From contig JBITNC010000001.1 of assembly GCA_050084985.1 (NCBI GenBank), positions 73,532,001 to 73,596,000 on the forward strand: a stretch of 64,000 nucleotides of DNA, given 5' to 3'. Positions 1-11,576 of the stretch are shown piece after piece; position 1 is the stretch's first letter; the number at the start of each line of letters is the position of its first letter. This DNA comes from Nageia nagi. Taxonomy: Eukaryota > Pinophyta. A program made the translations under genes and the position numbers. The notes under the pieces were generated by a model. That model made no database searches, was not told the origin of the DNA, and was given only the letters and a program-made list of their open reading frames with translations.

Positions 1-83
1 CTGCAAGCCGATAATGATCGTCTTAGAGCATTCATTCCATGCTGAAAGAAAAACCATCCAACTAATAGAAAATTGGCAGACAT

Positions 84-446
84 ATGGAGGACTATGAAGG
101 CATTAAAATCACAGATTGGCCTCCAGAGGTTAAGAATATTAATCACTTTAAAAAGCAAGCCAATGAGATTTTAGGCTAGATAGGAGTCAATGCATAGACT
201 CCACATGGACTTAAAGGAATAAATACATATCTAAACTATTAGATGGGGATATTTCAATTGTATAGACTAAGGTTTTCAAACCTTAGAATAATTGTAGAAT
301 TTGATAATGGAAGTTGGTCAATTGCTATAAGAGTGCCTTAGTTAGCTAGACGGCCTTTTGTAGTCTGTACATATTTTGAACCCAAATCTCTTACTAGATG
401 TTGGTCATATGTTGAAAAATTGGACTTTATTCTTTTAAAGGAATAA
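84..446 (+). pseudogene. Unidentified coding remnant with four in-frame TAG codons
   Basis: From the ATG at 84 one frame runs 120 codons to a TAA at 444-446. It is broken only by TAG codons at 177, 195, 240 and 339. The translation between them looks protein-like (for example DWPPEVKNINHFKK and FDNGSWSIAIRVP) rather than random AT-rich sequence. Four of four internal stops being TAG suggests former CAG (Gln) or TGG (Trp) codons changed by C-to-T or G-to-A. I do not recognise the family. It may be the extra open frame of a retroelement that extends left of the window. No promoter or other signal is visible. Confidence 0.35.
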
Positions 447-2394
447 AAATTTACTATGTGAAAGGAATTGTATGATAATCTCGGTTATGGAATTAGTTAA
501 GTTCATCTCATATGCCTTATATCATTTGCTATTATACCTTCGATTTATCCATTGCACAAAGTTGTGATTGTTAATATAATTTTTTTAGAATTTTTATTTG
601 ATAAATAAATAATAATTGTATATGAAATAATTTTCAAAAATAAGAAAATTTAAGTGTGTAATATATTTGATAAGATATATACATTAGAAATAAAAAACAT
701 ATTTATAATGAAAATCTTTATTTAATATTTATGATAGTTGATAGTTGTCAATATCAGCAAAGTCAAGTTTATGTTAAAGTTTCATCTTTTCATTTTGAAT
801 ACATTTTTCAAATCTTCCTCTATATCCTCATATTAGTATCTCTAGAAATCTCCATCTTTGATCATGTGAGATATTTATTTCTAGTCTTTTTCTCTTTTAA
901 GCACATTACCTCTTCATGCTTATCTAGACATTAGTATTATTGGTTCTCAAAGATCATTTGCTAATATAATTTATCATTTTTTCCATTGAACATCTTCCTC
1001 CCTTTCGACACACGTTGGTTGACCCCCCTCAACCTCATCCTTCAAAAGAGAACATTCATAAGTTGATTCAAGATAATATTTACTACCAAAACACTCTAAT
1101 CACATGAACTTGTTCTTCATCGTTTAGTAATAAAAGCTGACCTATTATGCAAAACACTATCTCTAAGTAGTTAATGGTACCATTTATCGTCCCTCCTATG
1201 CTTGATATCATTTATCACATGGCTTAACAAGTAAAAACCCAACTTGGATAGATAAGAGTATGCACCCACCAACTTAGTATCAAATATGAACACCATATCC
1301 CACACGAGGACCATGTTTTTCATCTTTTCTCTATAGGGTAAATGGAATCTAAGGACCACTTGATCTTCAAGTACCCTATTTGCTATGAGATTTAGGGAAG
1401 ATTCCACTCCTTATTCAAACATTCTAGCAATTTTCTCTCCATCTTTTTCTAGTAGCATGATCAATGATGTTTAGCCTTTTATATTCATGAGGTTATCTCT
1501 CATAGGAATAGATATTTATAAAAGACTCTTATCATTACTAGGTTGATTACTTCCTTCTTTTAACTTATTACTTCCTTTTATTAGGGATCAAGAACCCGCA
1601 ATATAGCTTTAGCTCCCATACAAATAATAATAGGTTAGTCCATTTGTGTTCTTCACCATGCACCAACATTTAGGCTCCTAAACAACATCAGCACCTTAGG
1701 CACCATAGATTTATTTATGATCAACATCAACATACCTCCTTAGGTTTATCAATGAGATAACATAAATAATTCTTTATTACCATTTTTTAATATACGTTAA
1801 TAATCCTTTAACATTAGATGTTAAGGGAGATTTGAGTAATAGCTTCTTGTTTTTCCTTAGCTCAAGGCTCTCTCCCCTTTTCATTCTTAGTTATTCAATT
1901 AGATATCATATGGTAGCCAACTTCACAATTGATGATCCTTCAAATATGTATCATATCTAGGCTTTGAATAGCATTAGGTTCCTTATTGCAATGTTATTCA
2001 TCTACATCTTCTCTTTTATATCCTCTCCACTTCTCCTAGAGACCCCCTTTAGATTTTATAATCTTAGGGTTAGGTTTCAAGGAATATTTTTTTCCACACC
2101 TCCTTACCTCTCTATCTATATTTGCTTATTTGTCATAGATAACTTTCTTTCCTAAGGCATTTTTCCCTAGTTCTTTTCCTCCTCTTTGATTTGAATCTCA
2201 AGTTTCTTTGACCTTATTGGTGGCTCATGGACATTAATATAATTATCTTATCTTATATTTATTATATGAGAATGAATTTATATATTAAAAAAAAATCAAA
2301 TGTAAATTTATTATAAATTGCATATTAATTACTAATAAAAAATTAACTCTAAGGAAAAGTAAATAATGAAAGTCATTTTCAAATATATTTTAAG
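447..2394. other. AT-rich DNA, nothing identified
   Basis: Only short chance frames occur here. I see no retroelement domain, RNA gene or clear tandem repeat on either strand. Confidence 0.5.
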
Positions 2395-2395
2395 A

Positions 2396-2441
<46 letters not shown>
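2395..2441. repeat. (TA)n microsatellite
   Basis: An almost pure TA dinucleotide run of about 45 bp. Confidence 0.95.
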
Positions 2442-2443
<2 letters not shown>

Positions 2444-3009
2444 AGACTCCCCAAAACTACATTTTACTCCTGATTGTATTCAAAACATTTTTAAATGTAA
2501 TTATACCTTATATTGGTTATTTCTAGTTAATATTCATTTTCTAAATCTAAATCCAAATTCATGTAGGGTTAAGGTTAGGAGCTAAACCTCACATAAGGAT
2601 AGAGTTGGTGGTTAAGTTACTCATTATTTTTCTACTTATGGATTTGACTATGCATGATTAATTTTATGTTTATCAAAATGCTCTTATGACACTTAACACT
2701 GTGTAAGAATGCTTTTCATTGGTTAAAGAGTAAGATAAAACAACTTTTGGTCTTAACATAACCAAAATGTGAGTTAACAAGTTAATATATATTAACTCAT
2801 AGATTTAATAAAGTGGATAGTTATACTTTCGTCTTCCCTTTTGAGATATTTATGGTGACACATCATCACATTAACTCATGGTTACAAACCTTAATCTTCA
2901 ATTGAGTTAATTAACCTAAAGCACACGTTTTGCTTATAAATGAAGGGTAAAACCTTAAGAAAACTCTCCTACATATTTTCTACAATTTGCAATGAAATCT
3001 TTGCTAAAA
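2442..3009. other. AT-rich DNA, nothing identified
   Basis: No coding frame or domain is recognised. The stretch starts with TGTAGACTCC just after the microsatellite, which could be an LTR-type terminus, but I found no partner LTR. Confidence 0.4.
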
Positions 3010-3360
3010 TCTCTCTACAACCATCAATCTTTGTGAGCTTATATTATGTTTATGCATGATGACAACTAACATTATAAATTATCTTGCATATATATATTTA
3101 CTTGATTATTTTGTGTAACAACTTGCACGATTAACTTCAGACAACCGCCAAATTCAACCAAAAGATAACTAAAACTATTCATAAGTCATCCACAAAATAA
3201 TAATTTATAAAAGAGCAACAAAACCAAAATTGACCTCAAAAGGCACAACTTGTAGCCTGAAATTGGTCATAATTTCATACCTTTATTAGTTTATATCTTG
3301 ATCATATGTAGAAAACTTCGATTATATTTGATCCTTGAAATCTTCTATTGAGATAAATGA
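3010..3360 (+). repeat. Dispersed direct repeat, 5' portion, left copy
   Basis: This stretch aligns along its length with 21925-22275. Shared blocks include ACAACCATCAATCTTTRTGA near the start, TGTAACAACTTG in the middle and TTCTATTGAGA at the end. At 21925 the repeat runs straight on into the block matched by 16812-17880, so this may be the displaced 5' part of one long repeat that later insertions split. The sequence is noncoding. It could be a piece of a long LTR, but the terminal signals are lost. Confidence 0.6.
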
Positions 3361-3399
3361 CGATCAAGTTAAAATGAATATTGAACAACTAATTGACAA

Positions 3400-3870
3400 T
3401 CAAAGGGATCAACAGACCCTCCAGTGTATACACCACTGCCACGTGAGGAAAAATGACCCCGCCATGGGAGACACCATACCCAACCTTCTAGCTGCCTGCT
3501 TATACCCCACCAATGTGATCTCATCAGTCATGCGAAGGAGGATGAGACCTATACGATTAATGTTAATAACAGGACCATGCACCTGTTTAGAACCACCAGC
3601 TCATATGCCATATGGGACACGTTAAAGGTGACATGAAGTAGGCACAACGATAATATGGAGAGACCTGTGTGCATGAGGAACATGCCTGTGTGGCACTTTA
3701 TCATAGGGAACCTATGTAGCCTTAGAAAAGGATCAATATGATGCATACGAAATGACTAGTAGACCCATGATTGGTAAAATATTAAGTAGAAGAGTCGTCG
3801 ATCAATGGGGATTTGACTCCCCCTTATTTGATATGAGTTGTACCAAGTGGCACCTTCAAAAAATAATCGA
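3400..3870. other. Compositionally distinct, less AT-rich block of unknown origin
   Basis: This block has clearly more C and G than its surroundings (CACTGCCACGTGAGG, GACCCCGCCATGGGAGACAC). Short frames exist on both strands (3335-3625 plus, 3549-3746 minus) but neither shows a recognisable domain. It may be a younger inserted fragment. I cannot identify it. Confidence 0.3.
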
Positions 3871-4734
3871 CCATTATATTTGGTATGAATTGGTTGGTGT
3901 TATTTATTTCTAGTTTGTTGTAAATATTTCAAAACTTGCTTATCCATTATAGAAAAGATATTTGTTGAAATAGTAATATTTAATTGTTATTGTTCGATAA
4001 ACAAAATTAAAAAATATCATATGGAGAATGATATGGATTTATAAGTTGGAAAGGAAGTATAATTTTGGTTGGAGAGAATATTATTTTATTATAATCAATT
4101 ATCTTTCTTTTGTACACCTTTATTATTATAAAAGTGTATGTGTAGAATAGAGAAAGTTGATTTTCCCTTTGTAGGGAGAGTTCCATGCCATGGGCATGAA
4201 GTATTTTGTATTGTGAGTGTATGTGTAAAATCTAAGTGTGAGAGTTATTTATAAGTGTAATTCCATGATGTAGATTCCAATGAGTCCATGAGAGAGGCAA
4301 GATGCTTGTTATCGAAGTCACCATATATTGAAAAAAATGGTAATGCATTGTGAGAGTTGCATGATGTTTGTAAAAGTGTTAGGCGAGATCTCATAATACA
4401 GGAGTTAGAAAGTATTGTGAGGGAGAATGCTAAGTTACTGGCAAGCTTGGTATATATGAACTTAGCACATAATTGTTATGAAAAGAGATCTTTATGGTGG
4501 ATAAATCTTCTTATTATTTAGAGAGGTAATTGAAGGAAAATAGCGTAAGTATTCTAAGATGGGAGCACTTCTACAAGATGATGGGAGTGGCATTTCTGGT
4601 CATTAGGCATTGTAAAAGGATATTCATCATAGTAATAGAATCACTCATTTATAACTAGACATAGCCTTAAAGTGAGGTGAACAGGGTAAATATATGTGTC
4701 AATATGTTGTGTTCCATTGATGTTTATACTAGCA
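3871..4734. other. Unresolved DNA downstream of the minus-strand gypsy remnant
   Basis: No domain is recognised. By position it should hold the rest of the integrase and the 3' end of the minus-strand gypsy at 4735-8200, but neither the DDE core nor a matching LTR is visible. The element is therefore truncated or decayed beyond recognition here. Confidence 0.35.
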
Positions 4735-5150
4735 ATTACTTGTGTTTTATGATTGTCTAATAATTTTCCACAAGCACTATAAGTTTGGATGTGATAGATC
4801 TGATGAGATGGGAATGCCATAGGAAACCCCTAATTATGGATCATTAATTTCCCAAAAAAATATCCTCCATATCTACCATCATGGTTCTCTCTTAATAACT
4901 CTTTTCCTTGATCTTTTCTAAGGAAACAAATATATTTTCCATCTATTCCAACTCTATATAACACCCTATACACAAGTGTATAAGGTCTACTTCCTTGAGT
5001 AATTTTCCTTTTTATATTGGATGTTCCCTCCTCTAAAATTTTGAATTCACTCAAGCAATTACAAATGTTAATGTACTCATTTGGAATCATCTCCATAGAA
5101 AACAAAGTTACTTTGGGAAAATCATCATCATCACAAGAAGATCTAATGCC
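4735..5150 (-). pseudogene. Gypsy integrase N-terminal (zinc-finger) region, truncated
   Basis: The open frame 5207-4830 runs from the end of RNase H into the linker and integrase N-terminus. The segment LLRENHDGRYGGYFFGK matches the His-containing motif that opens plant gypsy integrases (H-D-G-x-G-G-H-F). A stop follows at 4830. The continuation to about 4735 keeps a SAC-G-K segment that may correspond to the CxxC half of the zinc finger. The catalytic DDE core is not found downstream. Neighbours: RNase H directly upstream, unresolved DNA downstream. Confidence 0.7.
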
Positions 5151-5560
5151 TTCATATGCTTTGGATAGTGCATCAACATTGGTATTCTTATTTCCTAGTC
5201 TTTCCACAATATCAAACTCATATTCGTGTAATAGGAGTATCCACCTTGGAATCCTTCCTATAGGTTAGGATTATTAATGATATACTTCAAAGTTTGATGT
5301 TTAGTAACCATGATGAACTTTTTCCTTAACAAGTAATTTATTATATATTTTTTCAAAGAAAAAATTATAGCTAAAGTTTATTTTTCAATAACTATATAAT
5401 TTACCTCAACATTGCTCATTTGTCAACTCCCAAAGTAAATAGGATGATTATCTCCATATTCATGTTTCTGGTTGAGTGTATTGCCTAGTGTTTTATCTGA
5501 TGCATCTTTGTACACTATGGATGACTTACTCCAATAAAGATTATTAAAAACAAGTGTTGT
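5150..5560 (-). pseudogene. Gypsy RNase H domain remnant
   Basis: The minus-strand translation carries DASDKTLGNTLNQ, HPIYFGS-QMSN, LAIIFSLKKYIINYLL and TKHQTLKYIIN, then ends in NTNVDALSK. These are the successive landmarks of the Ty3-type RNase H (DASD catalytic Asp, the YFASRQL block, LAIVFALKKFRHYLLG, TDHxALKYL, ADALSR). The DASD aspartate is kept, while the TDH aspartate is changed (TKH). Stops interrupt the YFGS-to-QMSN, EK-to-TLA and NPNL regions. Confidence 0.85.
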
Positions 5561-5699
5561 TACCAATTCTTACTTTAGTTACTCAAATACTTCTCTTGCT
5601 TCTTTTCCCCATTCATATGACACATCCTTCTTCAAAAACTAAGTCAATGGTTGAGCAATCTTGGATAAGTTCTTGATAAATCTCTTATAGTACCAAATA

Positions 5700-6290
5700 A
5701 TGACCTTAATTTTCTCTTATTCCCTAGAAATAGAAGCTCTATAATCTTAGCCACTTTTTATGGATCTATTTCAATACCATTGTTGGATAGAACATATCCC
5801 AAGAGTACTCCCTTCAAGCATCCAAAAATATATTTTGCTGGATTCAATAACACTCTTGCTTCTTCTAGTATTTCAATTAAAGCCTTCTCAATTTTCCCCA
5901 AATGATTTTCCTTCTTTTTATATATACAAAAATCATCTAGAAAAATGCTAATGAATATTCCAATATAAAGTTTTAAAACTTTATTCCTAAGTCTTTGAAA
6001 TGTAGTAGAAGCATTACAAAAATCCAAAGGGTACTACTCGATAAGAAAGTGTACCATGGAGTGGTAAAAGTTATCTTCAATTGATCATTTCTTGCTATCT
6101 GAACTTGGTTACATCCACTATAATAATCTACAAAATTGTAGAAATCATATCCTATCACTTCATCCAAAATTTGATATAAAAAAGGAAGAGAATAATGATA
6201 TATCTTTATGAATTTATTCAAATTTTGATAATCCATACATATTCTTATCTTCTCATTCTTCTTTCTAGATACCACAATAGGATAAACCCA
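5700..6290 (-). pseudogene. Gypsy reverse transcriptase remnant
   Basis: Two overlapping frames, 6275-5973 and 6027-5758, cover the RT palm. The first holds KIRICMDYQNLNKF, HYSLPFLYQILDEV and FVDYYSGCNQVQI, the usual RT blocks with the first catalytic Asp retained (FVD). The second holds DFCNASTTFQR and, at 5943-5932, FLDD, the YxDD active site with Phe for Tyr and both aspartates kept. It ends with LLGYVLSNNGIEIDP, the standard block after the palm. A frameshift near 6000 joins the two frames. This is a relic of an enzyme that copied the element RNA in cytoplasmic particles. Confidence 0.92.
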
Positions 6291-6769
6291 CTATGAATTA
6301 TTTATATCAAAGATAAATCCTACATATAAGAGCTTATATATTTCCTCTTTAAAACTTTTAGAGAAATTAGATTTCATCCTATAGGGAATCTATTTAATGG
6401 GCTTAGTATTCTCCATCAATTCAATTGAATGTTCTACCCATATTACTTGTTGTAACTCCTTATAATCAAAGGTGAAGATATGGATATACCTTTGAAAAAG
6501 ATGAAAATACACTTCCTTATCATTTTGTTCAATAATATCCTCAAATTGTAGCTCCTACAGAGGATGCTCCACTTCTTCCTATATAAATTGCTTAGCAAAT
6601 CTGATAGTAGAGTTGGTAATATATCCATCATCGAGACATCAACATCCTCCTCATCTTTAGTATCCACATAATTGATACTTGTATAGCTTGAACATTCCCA
6701 CTTCTCACTCTCAAGCTCTAATTTCTTTGCAATATGGCTTAAGGAGACCACTAGAGTTCTCACTTTATC

Positions 6770-7130
6770 TCATCCTATTATCATGTATCCCTCATTCCAA
6801 TAGTTACAAGCATGAACACTTCTTAGCCATGGCCATACCAAGAGTATGGGGTAATCTATTGAACCATCCTTCATCACTTGCAAATCTACTAAAAAAGTAA
6901 CTCCAACAACAAAAATAACAACATTTGAAATAACTTCTTCAAGTTTTGTTATTTAGTGACCCCAATTGTAGTGTAGAATCATAATTAATTTTTGAAAGTA
7001 ACATATTCATAATAGAAATTATCATAATATTTATAGAAACAACTCCATCTACTAAAACATTGGGAATATAAGAGACACCACTACAAAGTACCTCAACTTG
7101 GGGAGCATATGGATCCACTTCTGCTTCTAG
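6770..7130 (-). pseudogene. Gypsy aspartic protease remnant
   Basis: Minus-strand reading gives VEVLCSGVSYIPNVLVDGVV followed by SINIM, which aligns with the retropepsin motif ALVDSGASVNVM. The Asp is kept but Ser-Gly is replaced. Further on, VVGVTFLVDLQVMKDGSIDY and PILLVWPW match the flap and C-terminal landmarks (YPLLLGRPW). A stop and a frameshift lie between. The position between zinc knuckle and RT is as expected for the protease that cuts Gag-Pol. Confidence 0.75.
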
Positions 7131-7486
7131 GATAGGAACATCTATTTTCTTCTTTCATGTGTAGAGTCTGCTTCACAATTTTCTCCTCTTCTCATAAGGT
7201 AATGCCAACTTGATAGAGTGTGATGATATATCCTCCCTTATTGAATAAAATACTTAGCCTTAGGAAATTAAAAAGTCTTGGAATCCTAGTCTTCTTCTCC
7301 TTCTTTTTCCTTTATCCTCTTTTGTCTTCTTAGATTCTCTTTCTCATTCATTTACATTCTCCTTCACACACTTTATAGCAAGAATATCAACTTCTTCTTC
7401 TTCTTTCATAAGATCCACCATATCTACAGGTGCCTTATCCTTTTCATCCTTCATTCCTAAAGTTGATAGCTTATTAAGATAGTTAG

Positions 7487-8200
7487 TATTATAGTGCTCT
7501 TTGTTCCCACATCCATAACATGTGATATCTACAACATTCTTTATAGGATCACAATCTCCCCCTTAGGGTCATTGTGACATCATAACTTCTTTTACTTGGA
7601 GAAGATTAATAACCAATTATCCCATTTTATGAATCAAATCATCATATTCTATTGAAGTGAGAAGACTAAGTGATGTACTTAGTATCAAAGGCCTTGTAGT
7701 AGCACTAGGTGATGGAGGAACTATGCTTTCTTCTAGTTCTTCATCTATGCTTTCCACTTCCCTTTTTTCTATCTCCTTAGCTTATTTCAAAGTGTTAGGT
7801 ATTTCATACTTCACCCTTTATTGTATATATTACCTCATCCTTGAGATGAAGTACTTTAATAATAATCTATTAGTTCCATTGATTACTACATCATCAAGAT
7901 TATCCTTTCAAATTTGAACCTCGATCTTCCTACTTACTTATTTTGATCAAGCATATAGTCTCTAATATTTTCATTCACTACTTGGCTTAGCTTGGTGATC
8001 TCCATCATGAGGTTGGAGTATTTTTCTCATGGTCAAAATTCTTTAAGAAATATCTCTTGAACTTGATCCTAAGAATTCCTCACAACTTCCTCTAGCATCT
8101 CATACTATTGATAAGCCACTCCATCAAGGAAGTTAAGAATGAACTATGCCTATTATGCCTTTGTATTCAATCTATTGCAAATGCATGACCTCCTAAACTC
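7487..8200 (-). pseudogene. Gypsy gag remnant with degenerate zinc knuckle
   Basis: At 7530-7487 the minus strand reads ITCYGCGNKEHYNTNY, a CCHC zinc knuckle (C-x2-C-x4-H-x4-C) whose last Cys is now Tyr. Upstream, 8120-7930 reads FKRYFLKNFDHEK and, after a frameshift, NLMMEITKLSQVVNE, resembling the end of the plant retrotransposon gag domain. The Gag would form the particle shell. The boundaries are approximate because no frame stays open for more than about 60 codons. Confidence 0.65.
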
Positions 8201-9433
8201 TTGCACAAATGCTTGAGCACCCTCAGGAGATTAAGCAACAAAAATATGAATTTTACCCATTATAATCTAAAGACTCTTGTAACTATAATATTACCACTAA
8301 TGAGGAATGGTCTTGATAATGGAACCAAAATATCAACTATTTTAACACAAGGAATTATAATATTGGGTCTTCCTCTTGTGATGATCTTTCATCTTGATGC
8401 ACCACCTTAATTAGTGACAATGTAATTTAGACACTATGACCAACATAATAATCATATAATGGAAAAATGATACAATATTATTGATGAAAGTGAAGATAAA
8501 ATTACAACAAGAGTTACAATGCAATGGTAATAAAATCTCATCGTGATGATAGCAATGGACTTGGTTATCCTGTGAGGAGCACCTCCACTTGCTCAACTCA
8601 ATAACCAATCCAACACAACCTCTATCATAACCTCAAAAGGATATCCTTCTTAAAACAAAACTCTAACCTTCTCTTCACTTAGATAATCATGAAAATAATA
8701 AAATACTTTGGTACACTTATAATTCTTAACTTATGATACTAATACTAAGGACTCACTCACAACTTCAATTCAACTTGACTTGACTTGCACTTGAGTTTCA
8801 CTAGACTTTACTTTACTTGACTTGATTTACATGCTCATAGTACTTCTCTATTTATAGGCTATAAAAGGCATCTATATTTTTTTACAACTTGAATTTTAAA
8901 ATACATTATATCTCCATATCTAAAAATATCCAAACCACTTTTAGAAATATTCATAAGATACAATATGGATCTTTTTCCATATAATCCTTTTATAGAAGCC
9001 CCCTTTAAATATGAACAACTACTTCTATATCATCACATCTCCTTATACCACATAATCCTATGGATAATTCTAGAACACATATCTCCCAGATATTACCTAT
9101 GGATATTTATTCCACTTACCATTACTTACTTTTACTATCAACCTTTTACCACTTAACATTTATTATTTACATTTTACCATTTACCATTTACCATTTACCA
9201 CTTACTATTTTACTTTTTACCAAATTTCATTAACTTAAAGCCCCCATAGTGCAGTTGTACTACTAATCATTGTTATGTTGCTATCTCTTTATTTTAGCTA
9301 TATCATTAATTCATTGTAGCTGTGACTATAGCTTATTAGTGGGTGCCACTATCTTATACAAAACACTAGTTGTTAGGTACTTACTGATTGTGAAACATAC
9401 CAGTTACATAGAGATACTATATATTTATTAGAA
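8201..9433. other. Upstream leader or LTR region of the decayed gypsy; unresolved
   Basis: No domain is recognised. A plausible minus-strand LTR or leader would lie here, since CTATTTATAGGC at 8849-8860 resembles a TATA context. I could not match any partner LTR left of the element. Confidence 0.3.
9176..9204. repeat. Short 7-bp tandem repeat (TTTACCA)n
   Basis: About four head-to-tail copies of a 7-bp unit, with degenerate copies on both sides. The motif is not the plant telomere repeat on either strand. Confidence 0.8.
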
Positions 9434-9438
9434 AAATT
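9434..9438. repeat. Copia target-site duplication, left copy (AAATT)
   Basis: Identical to 16807-16811 immediately outside the other LTR. A 5-bp TSD is standard for LTR-retrotransposon integration. Confidence 0.93.
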
Positions 9439-9899
9439 TAAAGAAATTAACCCTTTTTGAATTAAATTCTAATCTACCAAAATCTCAAAAAGGCACTTAC
9501 AACATCAACACAATAGTACAATAACACAAGCCAATCTCACAAATAACACAAGATATAAAGTGGCTCTTCATTCCTTAGGAGTACATCCACTAACTAAGAT
9601 CTTCTTATTCTTAAGGACCTCTTTTACAGAATCTTTCTTGTCTCTCCAAAGTCAAAACCTATAGCATAATTTTGCTTATAATTTGTACAATATGAGAGGG
9701 GGGTACCTCTCTATTTATAAGAAGAAACTCACTCTTTAACCTCCCTTTAACCCAAGGGTAAGGTTAAAGATATCCTATATTTAATCCCTTTCCTATTTTT
9801 AATCCTTTAATGCTTTAAGGCATCTAAAGATACTTTAAGCATTAAGTGAATTTACATTAAAGAGAAATATTACACAAGATTACATTACAAATTTTAATA
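9439..9899 (-). repeat. Copia 3' LTR
   Basis: Direct repeat of 16330-16806, aligned end to end. The canonical TG and CA ends have both mutated to TA on the plus strand, consistent with transition decay. The polypurine tract abuts at 9900. It lacks an 18-bp internal duplication present in the partner. Confidence 0.95.
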
Positions 9900-9912
9900 C
9901 TCCCCCTTAATG
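9900..9912 (-). other. Polypurine tract of the copia element
   Basis: The minus strand reads CATTAAGGGGGAG directly against the start of the 3' LTR, the expected place and composition for the plus-strand DNA primer. Confidence 0.9.
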
Positions 9913-10944
9913 TAATATTAGGATAGAGTGTAGAGAAAAGAAGAAAGAGAGAGTTCTCCTCCATAGAGATACAAGTGAAGATGAGAACTTTTACATATTT
10001 GATAAATAAGGAAGATCTTAATTTGAGACTCACTACAATACCATTTTATAAAATGGTTTACAATACAATCATTAACCATAAATGGTCTCACTATAATTAT
10101 AGTTGATCAACACTGAGTTGACATGTGAGCCTACATGAGCTTGCCCACCTGAAGTAACTTGCATTCTTAAGATGAAACCTGTAAGTTACAAATAATTCAT
10201 CTTCAAGATCAGTTAGATGCATCATATAAAATATTCATGTCAATTATAAGATAAATAAATTAAGTAATGCCACTTATAATACCATCCATAAACTGATCAA
10301 TGATGCACTATAAGTCATCACGAAGATGCCAATCCAATACTCATAGTCATCTGCTATGTATTAGAAATATGTGTTGATCAATAATAAAGAAGGATCATAT
10401 GCATATATGAATTACTTAGATATGGATAATCAAACAGTGCCAACAAATACATATTAATTCCTCACATAGTGATAACAAAAACCAAAATGTACCATGAGTT
10501 CCTCACATAGAGCAAACTAACCATGATGGTGTACATTTAAGATCAACACTATACAATAAAATATCATCTTGCGATGAAGTTTTCACCACACATGAATTCA
10601 ACATAGGAATTCAAACTTCACTCCCCCTTGAAGACAACTTCACTAACCATAAAAAAATTTCAAATTGTGCATAACAAAATTTTTAAAGAAGTCTAGTGAA
10701 TAAATCAGGAGAGTTAAAGTCAGATGAATAGAGCTGTAGTTGTTCTATCAAGAACTTTTTCTCTGATATAATATGCTTGGATTTATAATGCACTATAAGG
10801 CATCACTAATATGTCAAGAATTTACTTATAATCACCAAAAAAAATGTATAAGAAAGGTATATAAATAAAAAATAAAAAACAAAATACCCAACAACTTTAT
10901 TAAGAAGAGGTTACAATGGATTCAACAAGAATTCAACCTTTACT
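9913..10944 (-). pseudogene. Copia 3' region carrying the tail of a second copia lineage
   Basis: At 10800-10672 the minus strand again reads an RNase H C-terminus (KHIISEKKFLIEQ, then NSPDLFTRL), homologous to but clearly different from the one at 11040-10985. At 10632-10621 a second polypurine tract (CTTCAAGGGGGAG) abuts a TG at 10620-10619, as a 3' LTR would begin. So this stretch looks like the RNase H tail, PPT and part of an LTR of another copia family lying inside the outer element. A recombinant or nested origin are both possible. The far end of that inner LTR was not located. Confidence 0.65.
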
Positions 10945-11576
10945 CCTTTTTTGAGGGAAACTTTAATAGAATCCCTCATCTTAGAGAACTAGGATTCAAG
11001 AAGGGGCTTTGTGAATAAATCAATAGAGTTTAAGACTAATGGAAAATATTGCAAGTGTAAAAGACCATACAGAACCTTCTCTCTGATGAAGTGGGCTTGG
11101 ATTTCTATATGCTTTATTCTTTGATGGAAAATAAGATTCTTTTCTAAAGCAATAGTTGATTGATTATCTAATTTTTTTTAAGATGAATAAACTTTTTCAT
11201 ATCCAATTTCTTTCAAAAGATGCCTCAACCAAATGGCTTCCTAAGATGCAAGTGACATTACACGATATTTAGCCTCTATGGTGGAGAGAGTAGTAGTAGA
11301 TTACTTCTTAGAAGCTTAAGAGATAGCACCTAAACTAATGCTAAACATATAAGAAGAGATTGATTTTCTATCATCTCTACCTTCCCAATAGTCATAATCT
11401 AAAAATCCTAAGAGAACAAATGAGAAAAACTTATCATACTTGAGACTAATATCCTTAGTGACTACAACATACCTCAAAAATTTTTTAACTACGTTGAAGT
11501 GATCAACATACAAATTTTTCATAAAGCAAGCAATCAAATTCATACTAAAGGTAATATCTAGCCTGAAGATAGTCAA
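10945..11576 (-). pseudogene. Copia RNase H domain remnant
   Basis: The open frame 11576-11316 reads SMNLIACFMKNLYVDHFNVV, LRYVVVTKDISLKY, FLDYDYWEGRDDRKSISSY and GAIS. These match copia RNase H blocks (VNLVSRFM, LRYLKGTKD, FSDSDWAGDLDDRKSTSGY, GAISW). Beyond a stop the same domain continues with STTTLSTIEAKYRVM, EAIWLRHLLKEIGYEKV, LDNQSTIAL, FHQRIKHIEI and DLFTKPL. The catalytic Asp of the first block and the E of the TEAEY block are still readable. Internal stops at 11316 and in the E-A-I-W and C-D-N-Q-S regions show decay. Confidence 0.92.

Larger units (their letters stand above)
4735..8200 (-). mobile_element. Decayed Ty3/gypsy retrotransposon, minus strand
   Basis: Read on the minus strand the order is gag with zinc knuckle (8200-7487), protease (7130-6770), RT (6290-5700), RNase H (5560-5150) and the integrase zinc-finger region (5150-4735). 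This is the normal Ty3/gypsy order. The frame is broken by stops and frameshifts throughout. No LTR pair could be matched between 3360-4735 and 8640-9430, so the boundaries given are those of recognisable coding sequence only. A sequence at 8718-8730 resembles a decayed complement of the TGGTATCAGAGC primer-binding site, but it is too weak to assert. Confidence 0.85.

Noticed and set aside
731-934. Plus-strand frame as a small membrane protein gene
   Set aside because: Phe/Ile/Leu/Ser-rich translation is what T-rich DNA yields by chance. There is no domain, start context or conservation signal.
9140-9215. Possible interstitial telomere repeat
   Set aside because: The 7-bp unit is TTTACCA, which does not match TTTAGGG or CCCTAAA on either strand.
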